Origin: JBAXQQ01 sp037131695
GTDB lineage: Bacteria; Armatimonadota; Hebobacteria; CAIYQO01
DNA: 33,032 bases
NCBI GenBank assembly: GCA_964638715.1
Contig: CAZWZF010000053.1
Coordinates: forward strand, 1-33,032
Direction of reading: 5' to 3'
In this document: positions 24,766-33,032 of the stretch, in pieces
How positions within the stretch are numbered: position 1 is the first letter of the stretch
Layout: each line of letters begins with the position of its first letter
The notes under the pieces: generated by a model
What the model saw: the letters and a program-made list of their open reading frames with translations, nothing else
Database searches by the model: none
Told to the model about the DNA's origin: nothing
Translations under genes and position numbers: made by a program

Positions 24766-26385
24766 ATGTTAGGACATGAACTTAAAGAAAGATATGTAAT
24801 TGAATGCGAGATAGGTCGCGGTGGAATGGGTGTGGTCTATAAAGGGAATGATCGGCAGTTGGGACGTATGGTTGCTATTAAGGTACTGCCTGTTGAGTTT
24901 TCTCATGATCAACAGTTTTTACAACGATTTAAAAATGAGATTTTAAATTCTGCGCGTCTTGACCATCCGAATATTGTACAAGTTTATGATGTTGGCGAAG
25001 AAGCCGGTATGCACTACTATGTTATGCAACTTGTTGATGGTACTGATTTGCATCATAAAATTCAGCACCAAGGCAGTTATTCTGTCAGTGATACAGTTGA
25101 TGTTCTTATTCAAATTGCCAAAGCACTTGATTACGCTCATCAACATGGAGTTGTTCACCGAGATATCAAACCGGACAATATACTTATCGATAGTTATGGA
25201 ACTGCCCGCGTTGTTGATTTCGGTATTGCTCGTTCTATAGAAGGAACAAGAATGACAGGGGGAATGCTTGGTACTCCTGAATATATGTCTCCCGAACAAG
25301 CTCGTGGTGATGAACTTGACGGCAAGTCTGACCAATATTCATTAGCATTAGTTGCGTATGAAATGCTTACTGGTACAACTCCTTTTCGAAGTACCACTGC
25401 ACAACCATGGGCAATGGTAAATATGCATTTAACTGTACAACCTCCAGATCCAAGGCAATATACAGATACATTGTCAGAAAATGTAGCTAATTCATTAATA
25501 CAAGCATTGGCCAAAGTGCCAGAATCACGGTTTAATTCTTGTGTTGAGTTTGTTCAGGCACTGCAGGGATTAGTACCTGTAACATTGCCGCAATTTGGTA
25601 ATGATTCAAGTCAAGCTAAGCAAGATATTACATTCTCTAATTCTGCAGATAAAGAATTAGCTAATAACATTGAATCGAAAAAAAGGGTAAATAATTCAAT
25701 AGGTTATGTGTTCACAGGTATTGTGGTAGTTTTATTATTGGCTTTTGGAGGAATACTAATTGTTAATCCTAAAATTATTAATTTTCAACAAAAAAATGAT
25801 CAACCTGTAGAAACTGCTATAGTTTCACAGCCATCCGCTCCTCTTGTTAATCCACCACCATCAGGTGGACAGGAAAAGGTTAATGTAACTAATAATATTA
25901 ATACGACATCGCCTAAACCACCCGAACCTGTGATTAATAAGCCAGTTATTGCATCATCTCCTGTTGAAATTAGTAAAGTTAATGATAATATTTCTTCACC
26001 GATCTTAGAAACATTATCAACTGATGAAATTGATACATTTATAAATCAATGGAGTCAAGCCTGGATGAATAAAGATATTTCATCTTATCAGCAATGTTAT
26101 GATCCAGAACGTTTTATTGGCACTAATGTTTCTGGTAAGAGTAAGAAGACAATGCATTATGATGATTGGATGAAAGATAAACGAGTGAAGTTCGGTAAAG
26201 CTGCATCGATTTATATTGAAATTACAAATAAAACACTTAACACTAATGAGCAAGGTCAAAGTGTTATTCAATTTACACAAACTTATCGAAGCGATAAATA
26301 TCAAGATTTAGGCAATAAAGAATTGATTATCGAAAAAAGAAATGGTGTTATTCAGATAGTTAAAGAGGATTTTAATTTACTATGA
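24766..26385 (+). CDS. transmembrane Ser/Thr kinase with extracytoplasmic NTF2-like domain
   Basis: 539 aa. The Hanks-type kinase domain spans about 10-270: glycine loop IGRGGMGVVY (16-25), K39 in VAIK, HRDIKPDN (D133), DFG (D151) and an activation loop TRMTGGMLGTPEYMSPEQ. All catalytic residues are intact and it is an RD kinase, likely activated by Thr autophosphorylation. A single transmembrane helix lies at 312-333, then a Pro-rich linker. The C-terminal domain (about 417-537) has WSQAWMNKDISSYQQCYD, DDWMKDKRVKFGKA and IQFTQTYRSDKYQDLGNKEL. It resembles the NTF2-like domain found at the end of some L,D-transpeptidases (Cds6/YafK kind). I infer that it is an envelope sensor in place of PASTA repeats. 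GAGGAG precedes the ATG. Confidence 0.9.
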   Translation: MLGHELKERYVIECEIGRGGMGVVYKGNDRQLGRMVAIKVLPVEFSHDQQFLQRFKNEILNSARLDHPNIVQVYDVGEEAGMHYYVMQLVDGTDLHHKIQHQGSYSVSDTVDVLIQIAKALDYAHQHGVVHRDIKPDNILIDSYGTARVVDFGIARSIEGTRMTGGMLGTPEYMSPEQARGDELDGKSDQYSLALVAYEMLTGTTPFRSTTAQPWAMVNMHLTVQPPDPRQYTDTLSENVANSLIQALAKVPESRFNSCVEFVQALQGLVPVTLPQFGNDSSQAKQDITFSNSADKELANNIESKKRVNNSIGYVFTGIVVVLLLAFGGILIVNPKIINFQQKNDQPVETAIVSQPSAPLVNPPPSGGQEKVNVTNNINTTSPKPPEPVINKPVIASSPVEISKVNDNISSPILETLSTDEIDTFINQWSQAWMNKDISSYQQCYDPERFIGTNVSGKSKKTMHYDDWMKDKRVKFGKAASIYIEITNKTLNTNEQGQSVIQFTQTYRSDKYQDLGNKELIIEKRNGVIQIVKEDFNLL

Positions 26386-27851
26386 AAGATGTGAAAATTA
26401 TGCATTATGTATTTATGACAATAATTGTCAGCGCTTTTCTTATTGTTGGATATTCAACAGCTGGGAATTTTTTAAAGAAAACAACAGATACCCATATAAT
26501 TACATCAACTATTACTGAGAATAATTCTAAAACTGAAGATGTAAAAGTGGATAACAGGGATCAATCATCTGTTGAGGATGAATCTATTCGGTCAAAATCT
26601 ACACAATTACATGAAAATGGAAATAAATCTAAGCAGCAAAGTAATAATATTACTATCAACAAAATCCCTTCAGGAAAGTCTGTTGAAGGACGTCCCATTG
26701 AAATATATATTTTTGGAAAAAAAGAAAAAACAATTATTGTAATAGGTGGTATCCATGGTGACGAATCAGGCGGTATTAATTTTTCACGTAATTTGGCTAA
26801 ATATCTTAAATCCGTTAAAGAATTAAACTTTACTTATCGTGTGGTTTTGCTGCCACTTGCGAATCCAGATGGATTTGTGTTAAAGACACGAACAAATAGC
26901 CATGGTATTGATATTAACAGAAATTTCCCAACAAAAGATTTTGGGAAAGGTAATAAGAGTGGCAGATATTATGGAGGCAAATCACCAGCATCTGAGGATG
27001 AGACTTCATACCTGATTAGTGTTATTGATAAATATAACCCTGAAATGATATTAACATTTCATACTCCCATGAAATGTGTGAATTATGACGGTCCTGCTAA
27101 AACTTTAGCATCAACTTTAGCAAAAAATGTGAAGTTAGATTTGAAAAGTAGTATTGGTTACGCTACACCGGGGTCACTTGGAACATATTACGGTGTTGAA
27201 CGTAATATACCAGTAATAACTTTAGAATTTCCACCGGGTGAAGTGTCATGGAAACAATATAGTCCTGGTATATTAGCTGCAATTGGTGTAAAAACAGATT
27301 CCAATAATCCCAAATCATTGGACTCTGTAACAAAACCAGCGAATATTAAAATAAAAACCAACAGTAATAATTCTAAAAATTTGGATCCTGTTAAAAAACC
27401 ATCAAATATTAAATTAAAAAACCATAAAATTACAAAAATAATTGTAAGTAAGTCGCAAAATATTATGAGAGTATACTCTGGAGAAGAATTTATAAAAGAA
27501 TATATTGTATCTACAGGTATGAAGAACTGTTCACCAGTAGGTACATTTAAGGTGATTGGGAAATCAAGCCGTCCGGGTAAAGCAGATTTGGGAACTCGAT
27601 GGATGGCCATTAATCGTTGGCATACTCGAACTGGACGACAGTTTGGGATCCATGGTACTAATGAGCCTCAATATCTGGGCCAGCAACGTTCACGAGGCTG
27701 TATTCGTTTGAGTAATGCTGATGTTGAAGAATTATACGATGAAACATCTGTTAATACAGCTATTGTAATTCAGGATGGTCAACTTCCTGATATTTCTTCT
27801 AATAATTTTGCTCAAGTAGCATCATGTTATCAAAAAGAAAATACTCAATAA
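26382..27851 (+). CDS. M14 carboxypeptidase-L,D-transpeptidase fusion protein
   Basis: 489 aa. Residues 9-28 are an N-terminal membrane anchor or signal. The M14 peptidase domain (about 90-303) has GGIHGDESG (H125 and E128), NRNFP (R180), TFHTP (H227) and TLEFPPG (E282), as in MpaA-like amidases that trim peptidoglycan peptides. A linker with two 21-residue repeats (304-345) leads to a YkuD L,D-transpeptidase domain (350-463) with FGIHGT (H424) and the catalytic SRGCIRL (C440). One chain could therefore cut and cross-link peptidoglycan stem peptides. Its ATG overlaps the kinase TGA by 4 nt, a strong sign of linked function. The fusion order is not one I know as common. Confidence 0.9.
   Translation: MKDVKIMHYVFMTIIVSAFLIVGYSTAGNFLKKTTDTHIITSTITENNSKTEDVKVDNRDQSSVEDESIRSKSTQLHENGNKSKQQSNNITINKIPSGKSVEGRPIEIYIFGKKEKTIIVIGGIHGDESGGINFSRNLAKYLKSVKELNFTYRVVLLPLANPDGFVLKTRTNSHGIDINRNFPTKDFGKGNKSGRYYGGKSPASEDETSYLISVIDKYNPEMILTFHTPMKCVNYDGPAKTLASTLAKNVKLDLKSSIGYATPGSLGTYYGVERNIPVITLEFPPGEVSWKQYSPGILAAIGVKTDSNNPKSLDSVTKPANIKIKTNSNNSKNLDPVKKPSNIKLKNHKITKIIVSKSQNIMRVYSGEEFIKEYIVSTGMKNCSPVGTFKVIGKSSRPGKADLGTRWMAINRWHTRTGRQFGIHGTNEPQYLGQQRSRGCIRLSNADVEELYDETSVNTAIVIQDGQLPDISSNNFAQVASCYQKENTQ
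27291..27416 (+). repeat. 63-bp tandem repeat in the linker of the M14/L,D-transpeptidase gene
   Basis: Two adjacent copies (27291-27353 and 27354-27416) encode KTDSNNPKSLDSVTKPANIK and KTNSNNSKNLDPVKKPSNIK with one more residue each. They are diverged at DNA level, so the duplication is old. They extend the flexible spacer between the two catalytic domains. Confidence 0.8.
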
Positions 27852-27867
27852 AAAATATTTTATTCCC

Positions 27868-27897
27868 TTGACATGTTATATGTCATAGATATACTAT
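27868..27897 (+). promoter_or_regulatory. promoter of the FHA genes with overlapping palindrome
   Basis: TTGACA at 27868-27873 and TACTAT at 27892-27897 are separated by 18 bp. TGACAT-GTTAT-ATGTCA (27869-27885) is a 6-bp inverted repeat lying on the -35, suggesting a repressor or activator site. It provides a separate transcript for the second half of the cluster. Confidence 0.5.
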
Positions 27898-27988
27898 ATG
27901 ATTATATTTTTTTGTAAAAGTTTAATTTTCAGGAAAATATTAATAAATTTAAGCAGTAAGATCAGAATAGAGTTGAGGAGGTATTAAA

Positions 27989-29461
27989 ATGAGAAAATTA
28001 GGTATAACAACATCAGTTATGATGTTGTTTGTGTTATTAGTGGTGGGAATACCATCGGTAGCTCAATCTACCCCGGATAAAAATGATACTTCAGAAAAAA
28101 AGATAGTAGAAATTCGTGATTTAGCGAATTATGTTAATTCAACTGCTATTACAGTTGAAGGTGTCACCGGCGAATTGCAACCATATTCTTCTACACTAAA
28201 GATGTATCAATTATCTAAAAGAGTTACAAAAGATTCCAAAGATACAATATGGGTGAAAACTGATAAAAACTATCCTGATAAGGATAGAACATATCATGTA
28301 ACCGGTACGGTTATCCGTGAAGGCGAACAGTTATACCTTGTTGAACAGGAACGTGAATTATATTCTAATTCAAATGAAATTGACGAAAATAAAGATGGTG
28401 ATAAAGGTAATATAAAGAAGTGGTTTGAAGGTATTGAACTAACAAATAACATGAAGCTGGGTATCGGTTTGATAGCGATTGCTTTAATTATAGGAACTAT
28501 AATATTTGTTTCGATGCGCAAACAAGCAAATGAACAGAAGATGATGCTTGAACAACAAAGGCAAACAGCAGAGCGAGAGCGAGAACGCATACAAAAAGCT
28601 GCGATGCCGCTATCTTCTGGACCTATTAATGCAACGACTGTAGCATCAGACTCTTTTCCTGGTGGTAAAGTGTCTATGCCTAAAAAAGTACAGCATACTG
28701 TTGAAGCATGGGGTCAGTTGAAAGTAACTTCTGGACCTCATACAGGTCTAATTGCTCCATTGACAGGAAGACAAATAACAATTGGTCGCAGTGAAGGTGA
28801 CTTGCAATTGCCGGATGATTCAATGGTTTCGACTAATCACGCAGAGATAGTATCAACAAATGATGGCAGGCTGTTATTCGTAGATAAAAGTAGAAATGGT
28901 TCGATTGTTGATGGTAAGCCAGTTCATCGCTCACAAGTAGATATCAAGACAGATTCTATTATTGAAGTTGGCAGCAGTCGTATTGAAATATTTACAATGC
29001 GTCCACCAGTTATCGCTTCTAAACCAGTCGAATCACCTTTCACAGTTGCACCACCGAAATCAGATGTAGCTCTTACTATGATGGGTGATGTATTACCTCC
29101 CAATTTGTCTATAGTAAATCCGACTGGTAACTTTATGGGTGTTGAGTTTGTTGTGATATCTGGTGCGGATGCTAATAAAAGATTTCCTGTAGGGAAAGAA
29201 AGTATAACCATTGGACGTCGTGATAATCAGGATATTGTACTGACCGATGGATTTGTGTCGAGAGAACATGCTATTTGTTCACGGCAAGGCAGTGATTGGG
29301 TTATACGCAATCTCAGCGACAAAGGAATTACCGTAAATGGCGAACCATCAACTGAATCGATTATCAAACATGGCGACCGAATTAACTTGGGTTCGACTGT
29401 AATGGAATTTAATGTCGTGGATGAAATGATTCAACGATCAAGTAAAACAATATGTGAATAA
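27989..29461 (+). CDS. receptor-like double-FHA membrane protein
   Basis: 490 aa. Residues 1-26 are a signal peptide, 38-125 an extracytoplasmic beta-rich domain that could be an OB fold (ITVEGVTGELQP ... TYHVTGTVIREGEQLYLVEQ), and 157-175 a transmembrane helix. A charged coiled coil follows (177-203) and then two cytoplasmic FHA domains. FHA1 (about 245-335) has IGRS (R267), STNH and RNGS. FHA2 (about 385-475) has TIGRRD (R411), SREHA and a less typical SDKGITVNG. FHA domains bind phosphothreonine, so the protein could recruit or be a substrate of the kinases while reading an outside signal. GAGGAGG precedes the ATG. Confidence 0.85.
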   Translation: MRKLGITTSVMMLFVLLVVGIPSVAQSTPDKNDTSEKKIVEIRDLANYVNSTAITVEGVTGELQPYSSTLKMYQLSKRVTKDSKDTIWVKTDKNYPDKDRTYHVTGTVIREGEQLYLVEQERELYSNSNEIDENKDGDKGNIKKWFEGIELTNNMKLGIGLIAIALIIGTIIFVSMRKQANEQKMMLEQQRQTAERERERIQKAAMPLSSGPINATTVASDSFPGGKVSMPKKVQHTVEAWGQLKVTSGPHTGLIAPLTGRQITIGRSEGDLQLPDDSMVSTNHAEIVSTNDGRLLFVDKSRNGSIVDGKPVHRSQVDIKTDSIIEVGSSRIEIFTMRPPVIASKPVESPFTVAPPKSDVALTMMGDVLPPNLSIVNPTGNFMGVEFVVISGADANKRFPVGKESITIGRRDNQDIVLTDGFVSREHAICSRQGSDWVIRNLSDKGITVNGEPSTESIIKHGDRINLGSTVMEFNVVDEMIQRSSKTICE

Positions 29462-29497
29462 TCAGTCATTTAAGTCTATTGATATGGGAGAACTATT

Positions 29498-30313
29498 ATG
29501 TGGTATATTGTAAATTCATCGGATGGGAAAAGATATCCTATTACAGTAGAAGGCTTGACTATTGGACGTGAAGAATGTTCAATACTTACATCGGCATCTG
29601 ATTACCGAGCATCAAGGCAGCATGCAAAAGTGCGTTTGCAAGGTGATTATGTTGAGGTAGAGGACCTGAATAGTACAAATGGTACATATATCAATGAACA
29701 ACGACTTCGTATTGCAACCCCATGGCATCAGGGGCAAGTATTACGTTGTGGTCAGGCTACTTTTCAACTTATAGGTGAATCTGTGGCAATGCGCAATGCT
29801 CCAACAATGATGTCAACTGCTAACGCAACGATGGTGGCACCGGCGTATGCAGAAAGACCTGTTGCACCACAACCTATGCCAAAACCATATATATCACCTT
29901 CTGTACCATCATCGCCACCTCTATTGCCACAATTTCAATCACAAGCACCACCACCATCGTCACCACCTAATTATTCTGCTCCATCATATTCAGCACCAGC
30001 AGGTAATCAAAATAAGTATCCACAGGGAACTTTTCAGCCACAATCAACGACTAACAATTCATCAGCCATTGGCGGAATTGTTACAGGGGTTATATTATTA
30101 ATCATTGGTATAGTAGGTTGCCAACATTTTCAGCCACAAATGGATTTAATCAATAGTATGTTGGGTCAGTTTGCTGTTGCTTTTGGTGGTAGTGCTGCCT
30201 CAAATCAAGTAGCTCAGGTTAAATTATTGTATTATGGGTCCATTGTGATGGCTTGTATCGGTGGCATATTGATACTGGTTTCCACAATTCGATTAGCCAC
30301 AGCACGAAAATAA
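29498..30313 (+). CDS. FHA domain protein with two C-terminal membrane helices
   Basis: 271 aa. The N-terminal FHA domain (1-92) is canonical: TIGREE (R24), ASRQHA (S39, H42) and LNSTNGTYIN (N62). A long Pro/Ser/Gln-rich linker (about 115-185) contains Thr/Met motifs (APTMMSTANATMV) that could be kinase targets. Two predicted transmembrane helices lie at 190-208 and 245-265. It likely ties phosphothreonine partners to the membrane. GGGAG lies 7 nt before the ATG, and it follows the double-FHA gene after 36 nt, hence the same transcript. Confidence 0.85.
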   Translation: MWYIVNSSDGKRYPITVEGLTIGREECSILTSASDYRASRQHAKVRLQGDYVEVEDLNSTNGTYINEQRLRIATPWHQGQVLRCGQATFQLIGESVAMRNAPTMMSTANATMVAPAYAERPVAPQPMPKPYISPSVPSSPPLLPQFQSQAPPPSSPPNYSAPSYSAPAGNQNKYPQGTFQPQSTTNNSSAIGGIVTGVILLIIGIVGCQHFQPQMDLINSMLGQFAVAFGGSAASNQVAQVKLLYYGSIVMACIGGILILVSTIRLATARK

Positions 30314-30402
30314 TGCAGCTATAATTACGATGAAATATATCAGTTCTATCTTTTAAATTGTAGATATAGGATAGATAAATTTGCCTGGAGGAAATTAATA
30401 GG

Positions 30403-31437
30403 ATGGCGGTAAAATCTTTAATTATAATGTTCTTTACTTTACTTATCGTAGGTTGCTTATTGATTGTAATTGATCTGGCTAACACTCGGAGTGATAATAG
30501 CAAGTATGTTAGTCGTAGACAGCCTCATTATACCGCCTCATCTTCAGCAGCAAGTTCAAATACATCTTCATCAAATGGAAAAGAGGTGAAAAAAACTGGC
30601 ATTCAGAAACCAAAGCCAATCAATGCACAAAATCATGACAGTATTTCTAAACCTACAGATAATACGCGAAAAGAGAAAGATGAATTACAAAAACCAGATA
30701 TAACTGTAAATAGAAATCCTGATGTATTATCACAAAATGAGCAGATAGAACTTGGGAATGAAGTTGCAAGGAAGGAAAAGCTTGATGATGGTATCTATAT
30801 TGACAATCAGATAGATAGAATTGCAAAACGTTTGATTAGTAACTTACCGGAAAAGTATTATGGACCATCAAATGGTGGTTGGCAGTGGATTATACGTTGT
30901 AAACGAACTCCTCATCACGAAGTTAATGCGGTATCACTCATGGGAGGACGGATTTACGTTTATGATGGTATTTTAAAATTGACTCATCAGGAAGATGAGT
31001 TGGCGGCTGTTTTGGCCCATGAAATAATACATATTGTTGAAGAGCATTCTGCAGAGCAGATAGCAAAAACTGAAAAGTTTAAAAGATTCACAATGAATGT
31101 TGTTGATAAAGTTAAAGGAAGTAATAAGCAATCAGCAAAAGGTAAGATCACTGAAATGGCAGGTGTACTCGGTTGCGTATTAATTAAAAATAAACTCAGC
31201 CGAAATGATGAATATCAGGCTGATGAAAAAGGGTTTCAATTACTTGTAAAAGCTGGATATAATTCTGAAAAAGCCTTAATTTTTTTCAATAGAATCCAAA
31301 AACTCGAGAATTCAACAGATGGTGAACAAGGGATGCTGGGACAGGTTTTTAGTACTCACCCTCCAACAAAGGATAGAATTGCAAATCTGCAAAGTAAAAT
31401 CCCTACTTATACGAAAAGCAGCATTGACAGTCTGTAA
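30403..31437 (+). CDS. membrane-anchored M48 zinc metalloprotease
   Basis: 344 aa. The N-terminal hydrophobic segment (5-26) contains IVGC, which fits a lipobox, but the hydrophobic run continues past the Cys, so a plain anchor is more likely. A Ser/Lys-rich spacer follows. The peptidase domain (about 108-335) shows NAVSLMGGRIYVYDGIL, the zinc motif LAHEIIH (H206, E207, H210), the third ligand E270 in NDEYQADEKG and the end motif STHPPTKDRI. It resembles LoiP/BepA-type periplasmic M48 proteases involved in envelope quality control. GGAGG precedes the ATG by 11 nt; the 89-nt gap to the FHA gene shows no clear promoter. Confidence 0.88.
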   Translation: MAVKSLIIMFFTLLIVGCLLIVIDLANTRSDNSKYVSRRQPHYTASSSAASSNTSSSNGKEVKKTGIQKPKPINAQNHDSISKPTDNTRKEKDELQKPDITVNRNPDVLSQNEQIELGNEVARKEKLDDGIYIDNQIDRIAKRLISNLPEKYYGPSNGGWQWIIRCKRTPHHEVNAVSLMGGRIYVYDGILKLTHQEDELAAVLAHEIIHIVEEHSAEQIAKTEKFKRFTMNVVDKVKGSNKQSAKGKITEMAGVLGCVLIKNKLSRNDEYQADEKGFQLLVKAGYNSEKALIFFNRIQKLENSTDGEQGMLGQVFSTHPPTKDRIANLQSKIPTYTKSSIDSL

Positions 31438-31461
31438 TAGTAACTCGCTAAGGAATATTTG

Positions 31462-32874
31462 ATGGTCTCTACTACTTTAAATAATCGTTATCTGCTTGAT
31501 GGAGAACTCGGCCGCGGTGGCATGGGTGTGGTATATCGTGCCACTGATCTGCAGTTGCACCGTACTGTTGCGATTAAATTACTACCACCCAGTTTGGCTG
31601 AAGATAAAAACTTACTTATTCGCTTTAAAAACGAAATTACTAATACCGGTAATCTTGATAACCCGAACATGGTGAAAGTTTATGATATGGGTGAGGTAGA
31701 TGGCGCATATTACTATGTGATGGAGCTTATCGATGGTCATGATTTGCGTACTGAGATACATAATCGAGGACATTTTGAAGTTGTTGATGCCTGTGAAATA
31801 TTGGCGCAAGTAGCCAGTGCGCTTGATTACGCACATGCTAAGGGGATTCTTCACCGCGATATAAAACCGGAAAATATTCTGATTGAGCGAAATGGCGGTG
31901 CCATTCGCATTGTTGACTTCGGTATCGCCAAGGTTGTGGGCGCAACACGCATGACGGGCGGGATGATCGGCACGCCGGAATATATTTCACCGGAGCAGGC
32001 GCGCGGTGAGGAAGCAGATGGACGCAGCGACCAGTATTCATTAGCTGTTATGGCGTATGAAATGCTGACAGGTATTCCCCCGTTTCGCACAGATACTCCG
32101 GAGCCATGGGCAATTGTTAATATGCACATATCACAGGAACCTGATGATCCACGAAAAAAACAAAAAGATTTTCCAGCAAAGGCTGCTGAGGCATTGCTGA
32201 AGGCACTCGCGAAACGACCAGGGGAGCGCTTTACATCATGCATGGACTTTATCGCTGCATTAGAAGGTAAGATAAAGTTTACTCCTCGTCGGCGTTCTAA
32301 ACCACCAGTAGTTAAAAGAAATGTAAAGAAAAGTCAACGGTATCAAGTTGTATTGCTCAGTCTGTTGATGATATTTGCACTTGGTAGTGGGTTCTTTTTT
32401 ATTATGCGTCCTGCTAAAACTACTCCGAATGGAAACGAGAAAAGTGGTACAATGGGAAGTTCATCCCAGCCATCGAATAAAGTTATGGTAATCACAGCAG
32501 AGGAAGGAAAGGACTTTATAACAAAAACCTGGCTTTCCGCCTGGAAATCAGGACAAATAGGACCATATAGCAAGTGCTACAACAATGACACCTTCGTCGG
32601 ACATAACTATACAGCGCGTAACAGCTATACTACGCTGACATTTGACGCATATCTATCGCAATGGCTGGCGATAACAAAATCTAACAACACACAGATTACT
32701 AATCTCGAAACGAAAAAATTAGATGATATGCATCTTGTTGCTACATTTTTGTTTAACACTGGTGCAACAACAAGCAGAATGCGAATTACATTAGAGAAAA
32801 GCTCTGATGATTCTATAACAATAACTCACGATGATACATCTCCCAAAGATATATCGCTTGATGGATTAGAATAA
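31462..32874 (+). CDS. second transmembrane Ser/Thr kinase with NTF2-like outer domain
   Basis: 470 aa from ATG 31462 (AAGGA 7 nt upstream; the preceding TTG is not needed). The kinase domain (10-270) is intact: LGRGGMGVVY, K39, HRDIKPEN (D132), DFG (D152) and RMTGGMIGTPEYISPEQ. A transmembrane helix lies at 295-315. The C-terminal domain (about 343-458; TKTWLSAWKSGQIGPYSKCY, then FDAYLSQWLAI) has the same NTF2-like layout as in the first kinase but is strongly diverged, so the two would sense different cues. The segment encoding the HRD to DFG and activation loop (about 31860-32040) is visibly GC-richer than the flanks, suggesting gene conversion from another kinase copy. Confidence 0.9.
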   Translation: MVSTTLNNRYLLDGELGRGGMGVVYRATDLQLHRTVAIKLLPPSLAEDKNLLIRFKNEITNTGNLDNPNMVKVYDMGEVDGAYYYVMELIDGHDLRTEIHNRGHFEVVDACEILAQVASALDYAHAKGILHRDIKPENILIERNGGAIRIVDFGIAKVVGATRMTGGMIGTPEYISPEQARGEEADGRSDQYSLAVMAYEMLTGIPPFRTDTPEPWAIVNMHISQEPDDPRKKQKDFPAKAAEALLKALAKRPGERFTSCMDFIAALEGKIKFTPRRRSKPPVVKRNVKKSQRYQVVLLSLLMIFALGSGFFFIMRPAKTTPNGNEKSGTMGSSSQPSNKVMVITAEEGKDFITKTWLSAWKSGQIGPYSKCYNNDTFVGHNYTARNSYTTLTFDAYLSQWLAITKSNNTQITNLETKKLDDMHLVATFLFNTGATTSRMRITLEKSSDDSITITHDDTSPKDISLDGLE

Positions 32875-32896
32875 CTTTTAGTAAAGGAATTAACAA

Positions 32897-33032
32897 ATGT
32901 CAGAAAACAGAACATTAAATAGTCGCTATACTCTTGAAGCCGAGATTGGCCGCGGTGGGATGGGTGTGGTTTACCGCGCCGAGGATGCGCAGATGCGGCG
33001 GGTGGTGGCGATAAAGACTCTGCCGTCTATAA
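32897..33032 (+). CDS. third Ser/Thr kinase, truncated by the window edge
   Basis: Only the first 45 residues are present: they include YTLEAEIGRGGMGVVYRAED and VVAIKTLPS, the glycine loop and the catalytic Lys of a Hanks-type kinase. The ATG at 32897 has AAAGGA upstream and lies 22 nt after the second kinase, so it belongs to the same transcript. It is GC-richer than its neighbours. The rest lies outside the window. Confidence 0.88.
   Translation, partial: MSENRTLNSRYTLEAEIGRGGMGVVYRAEDAQMRRVVAIKTLPSI

Noticed and set aside
27847..27864. AATAAAA-AATA-TTTTATT inverted repeat as terminator after the M14/L,D-transpeptidase gene
   Set aside because: It consists only of A and T, so the stem would be very weak, and it includes the stop codon; not strong enough to call.

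Overview
The window is AT-rich bacterial DNA. It shows Shine-Dalgarno sites, sigma70-type promoters, secreted proteins with Sec signals, and a dense Ser/Thr kinase / PP2C / FHA cluster. The short CxxC...CxxC zinc-ribbon membrane protein and the expanded Hanks-type kinases recall Planctomycetota/PVC-type or similar signalling-rich phyla, but no marker gene here fixes the taxonomy, so the host assignment is a guess.

Left part (1-7.3 kb), a degraded mobile element. It holds a short possible HipA remnant, a PIN-domain toxin with a 55-aa partner, a tyrosine integrase that lost its C-terminal catalytic box, and a two-gene operon. The operon pairs an AlbA_2 (Schlafen-like)/GHKL-type ATPase regulator with an archaeo-eukaryotic primase (AEP, TOTE type) fused to an SF2 helicase; it is a good candidate for a conflict/defence module. 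An excisionase-like HTH gene follows, whose leader repeats that of the integrase. The region ends at a helically phased 10-bp repeat array and a 46-bp 3' fragment of a tRNA-Thr gene (an attachment-site scar).

Middle part (7.5-18 kb, minus strand), a defence operon reading right to left: hsdM, hsdS, a PD-(D/E)XK nuclease of PGN_0703 type, a GmrSD-like DUF262/DUF1524 nuclease, hsdR and a YgjP/DUF45-type metallopeptidase. It is a type I restriction-modification system with two extra nucleases inserted. hsdM and the conserved parts of hsdS look GC-richer than the DUF262 gene and the surrounding DNA, which suggests assembly by transfer.

Right part (18-33 kb). A secreted alpha/beta hydrolase with LGFP repeats, a zinc-ribbon membrane protein and a secreted beta-propeller protein come first. 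A long plus-strand cluster follows: a membrane-anchored PP2C phosphatase, a transmembrane Ser/Thr kinase with an extracytoplasmic NTF2-like domain, a fused M14 carboxypeptidase/L,D-transpeptidase, a receptor-like double-FHA protein, a second FHA membrane protein, an M48 protease, a second transmembrane kinase and the start of a third. The kinase sensor domain resembles the NTF2-like domain appended to some L,D-transpeptidases, and the next gene is itself an L,D-transpeptidase fusion. I infer that this cluster is a phospho-signalling system coupled to peptidoglycan or envelope remodelling, comparable in logic to PASTA-kinase systems but with a different sensor.
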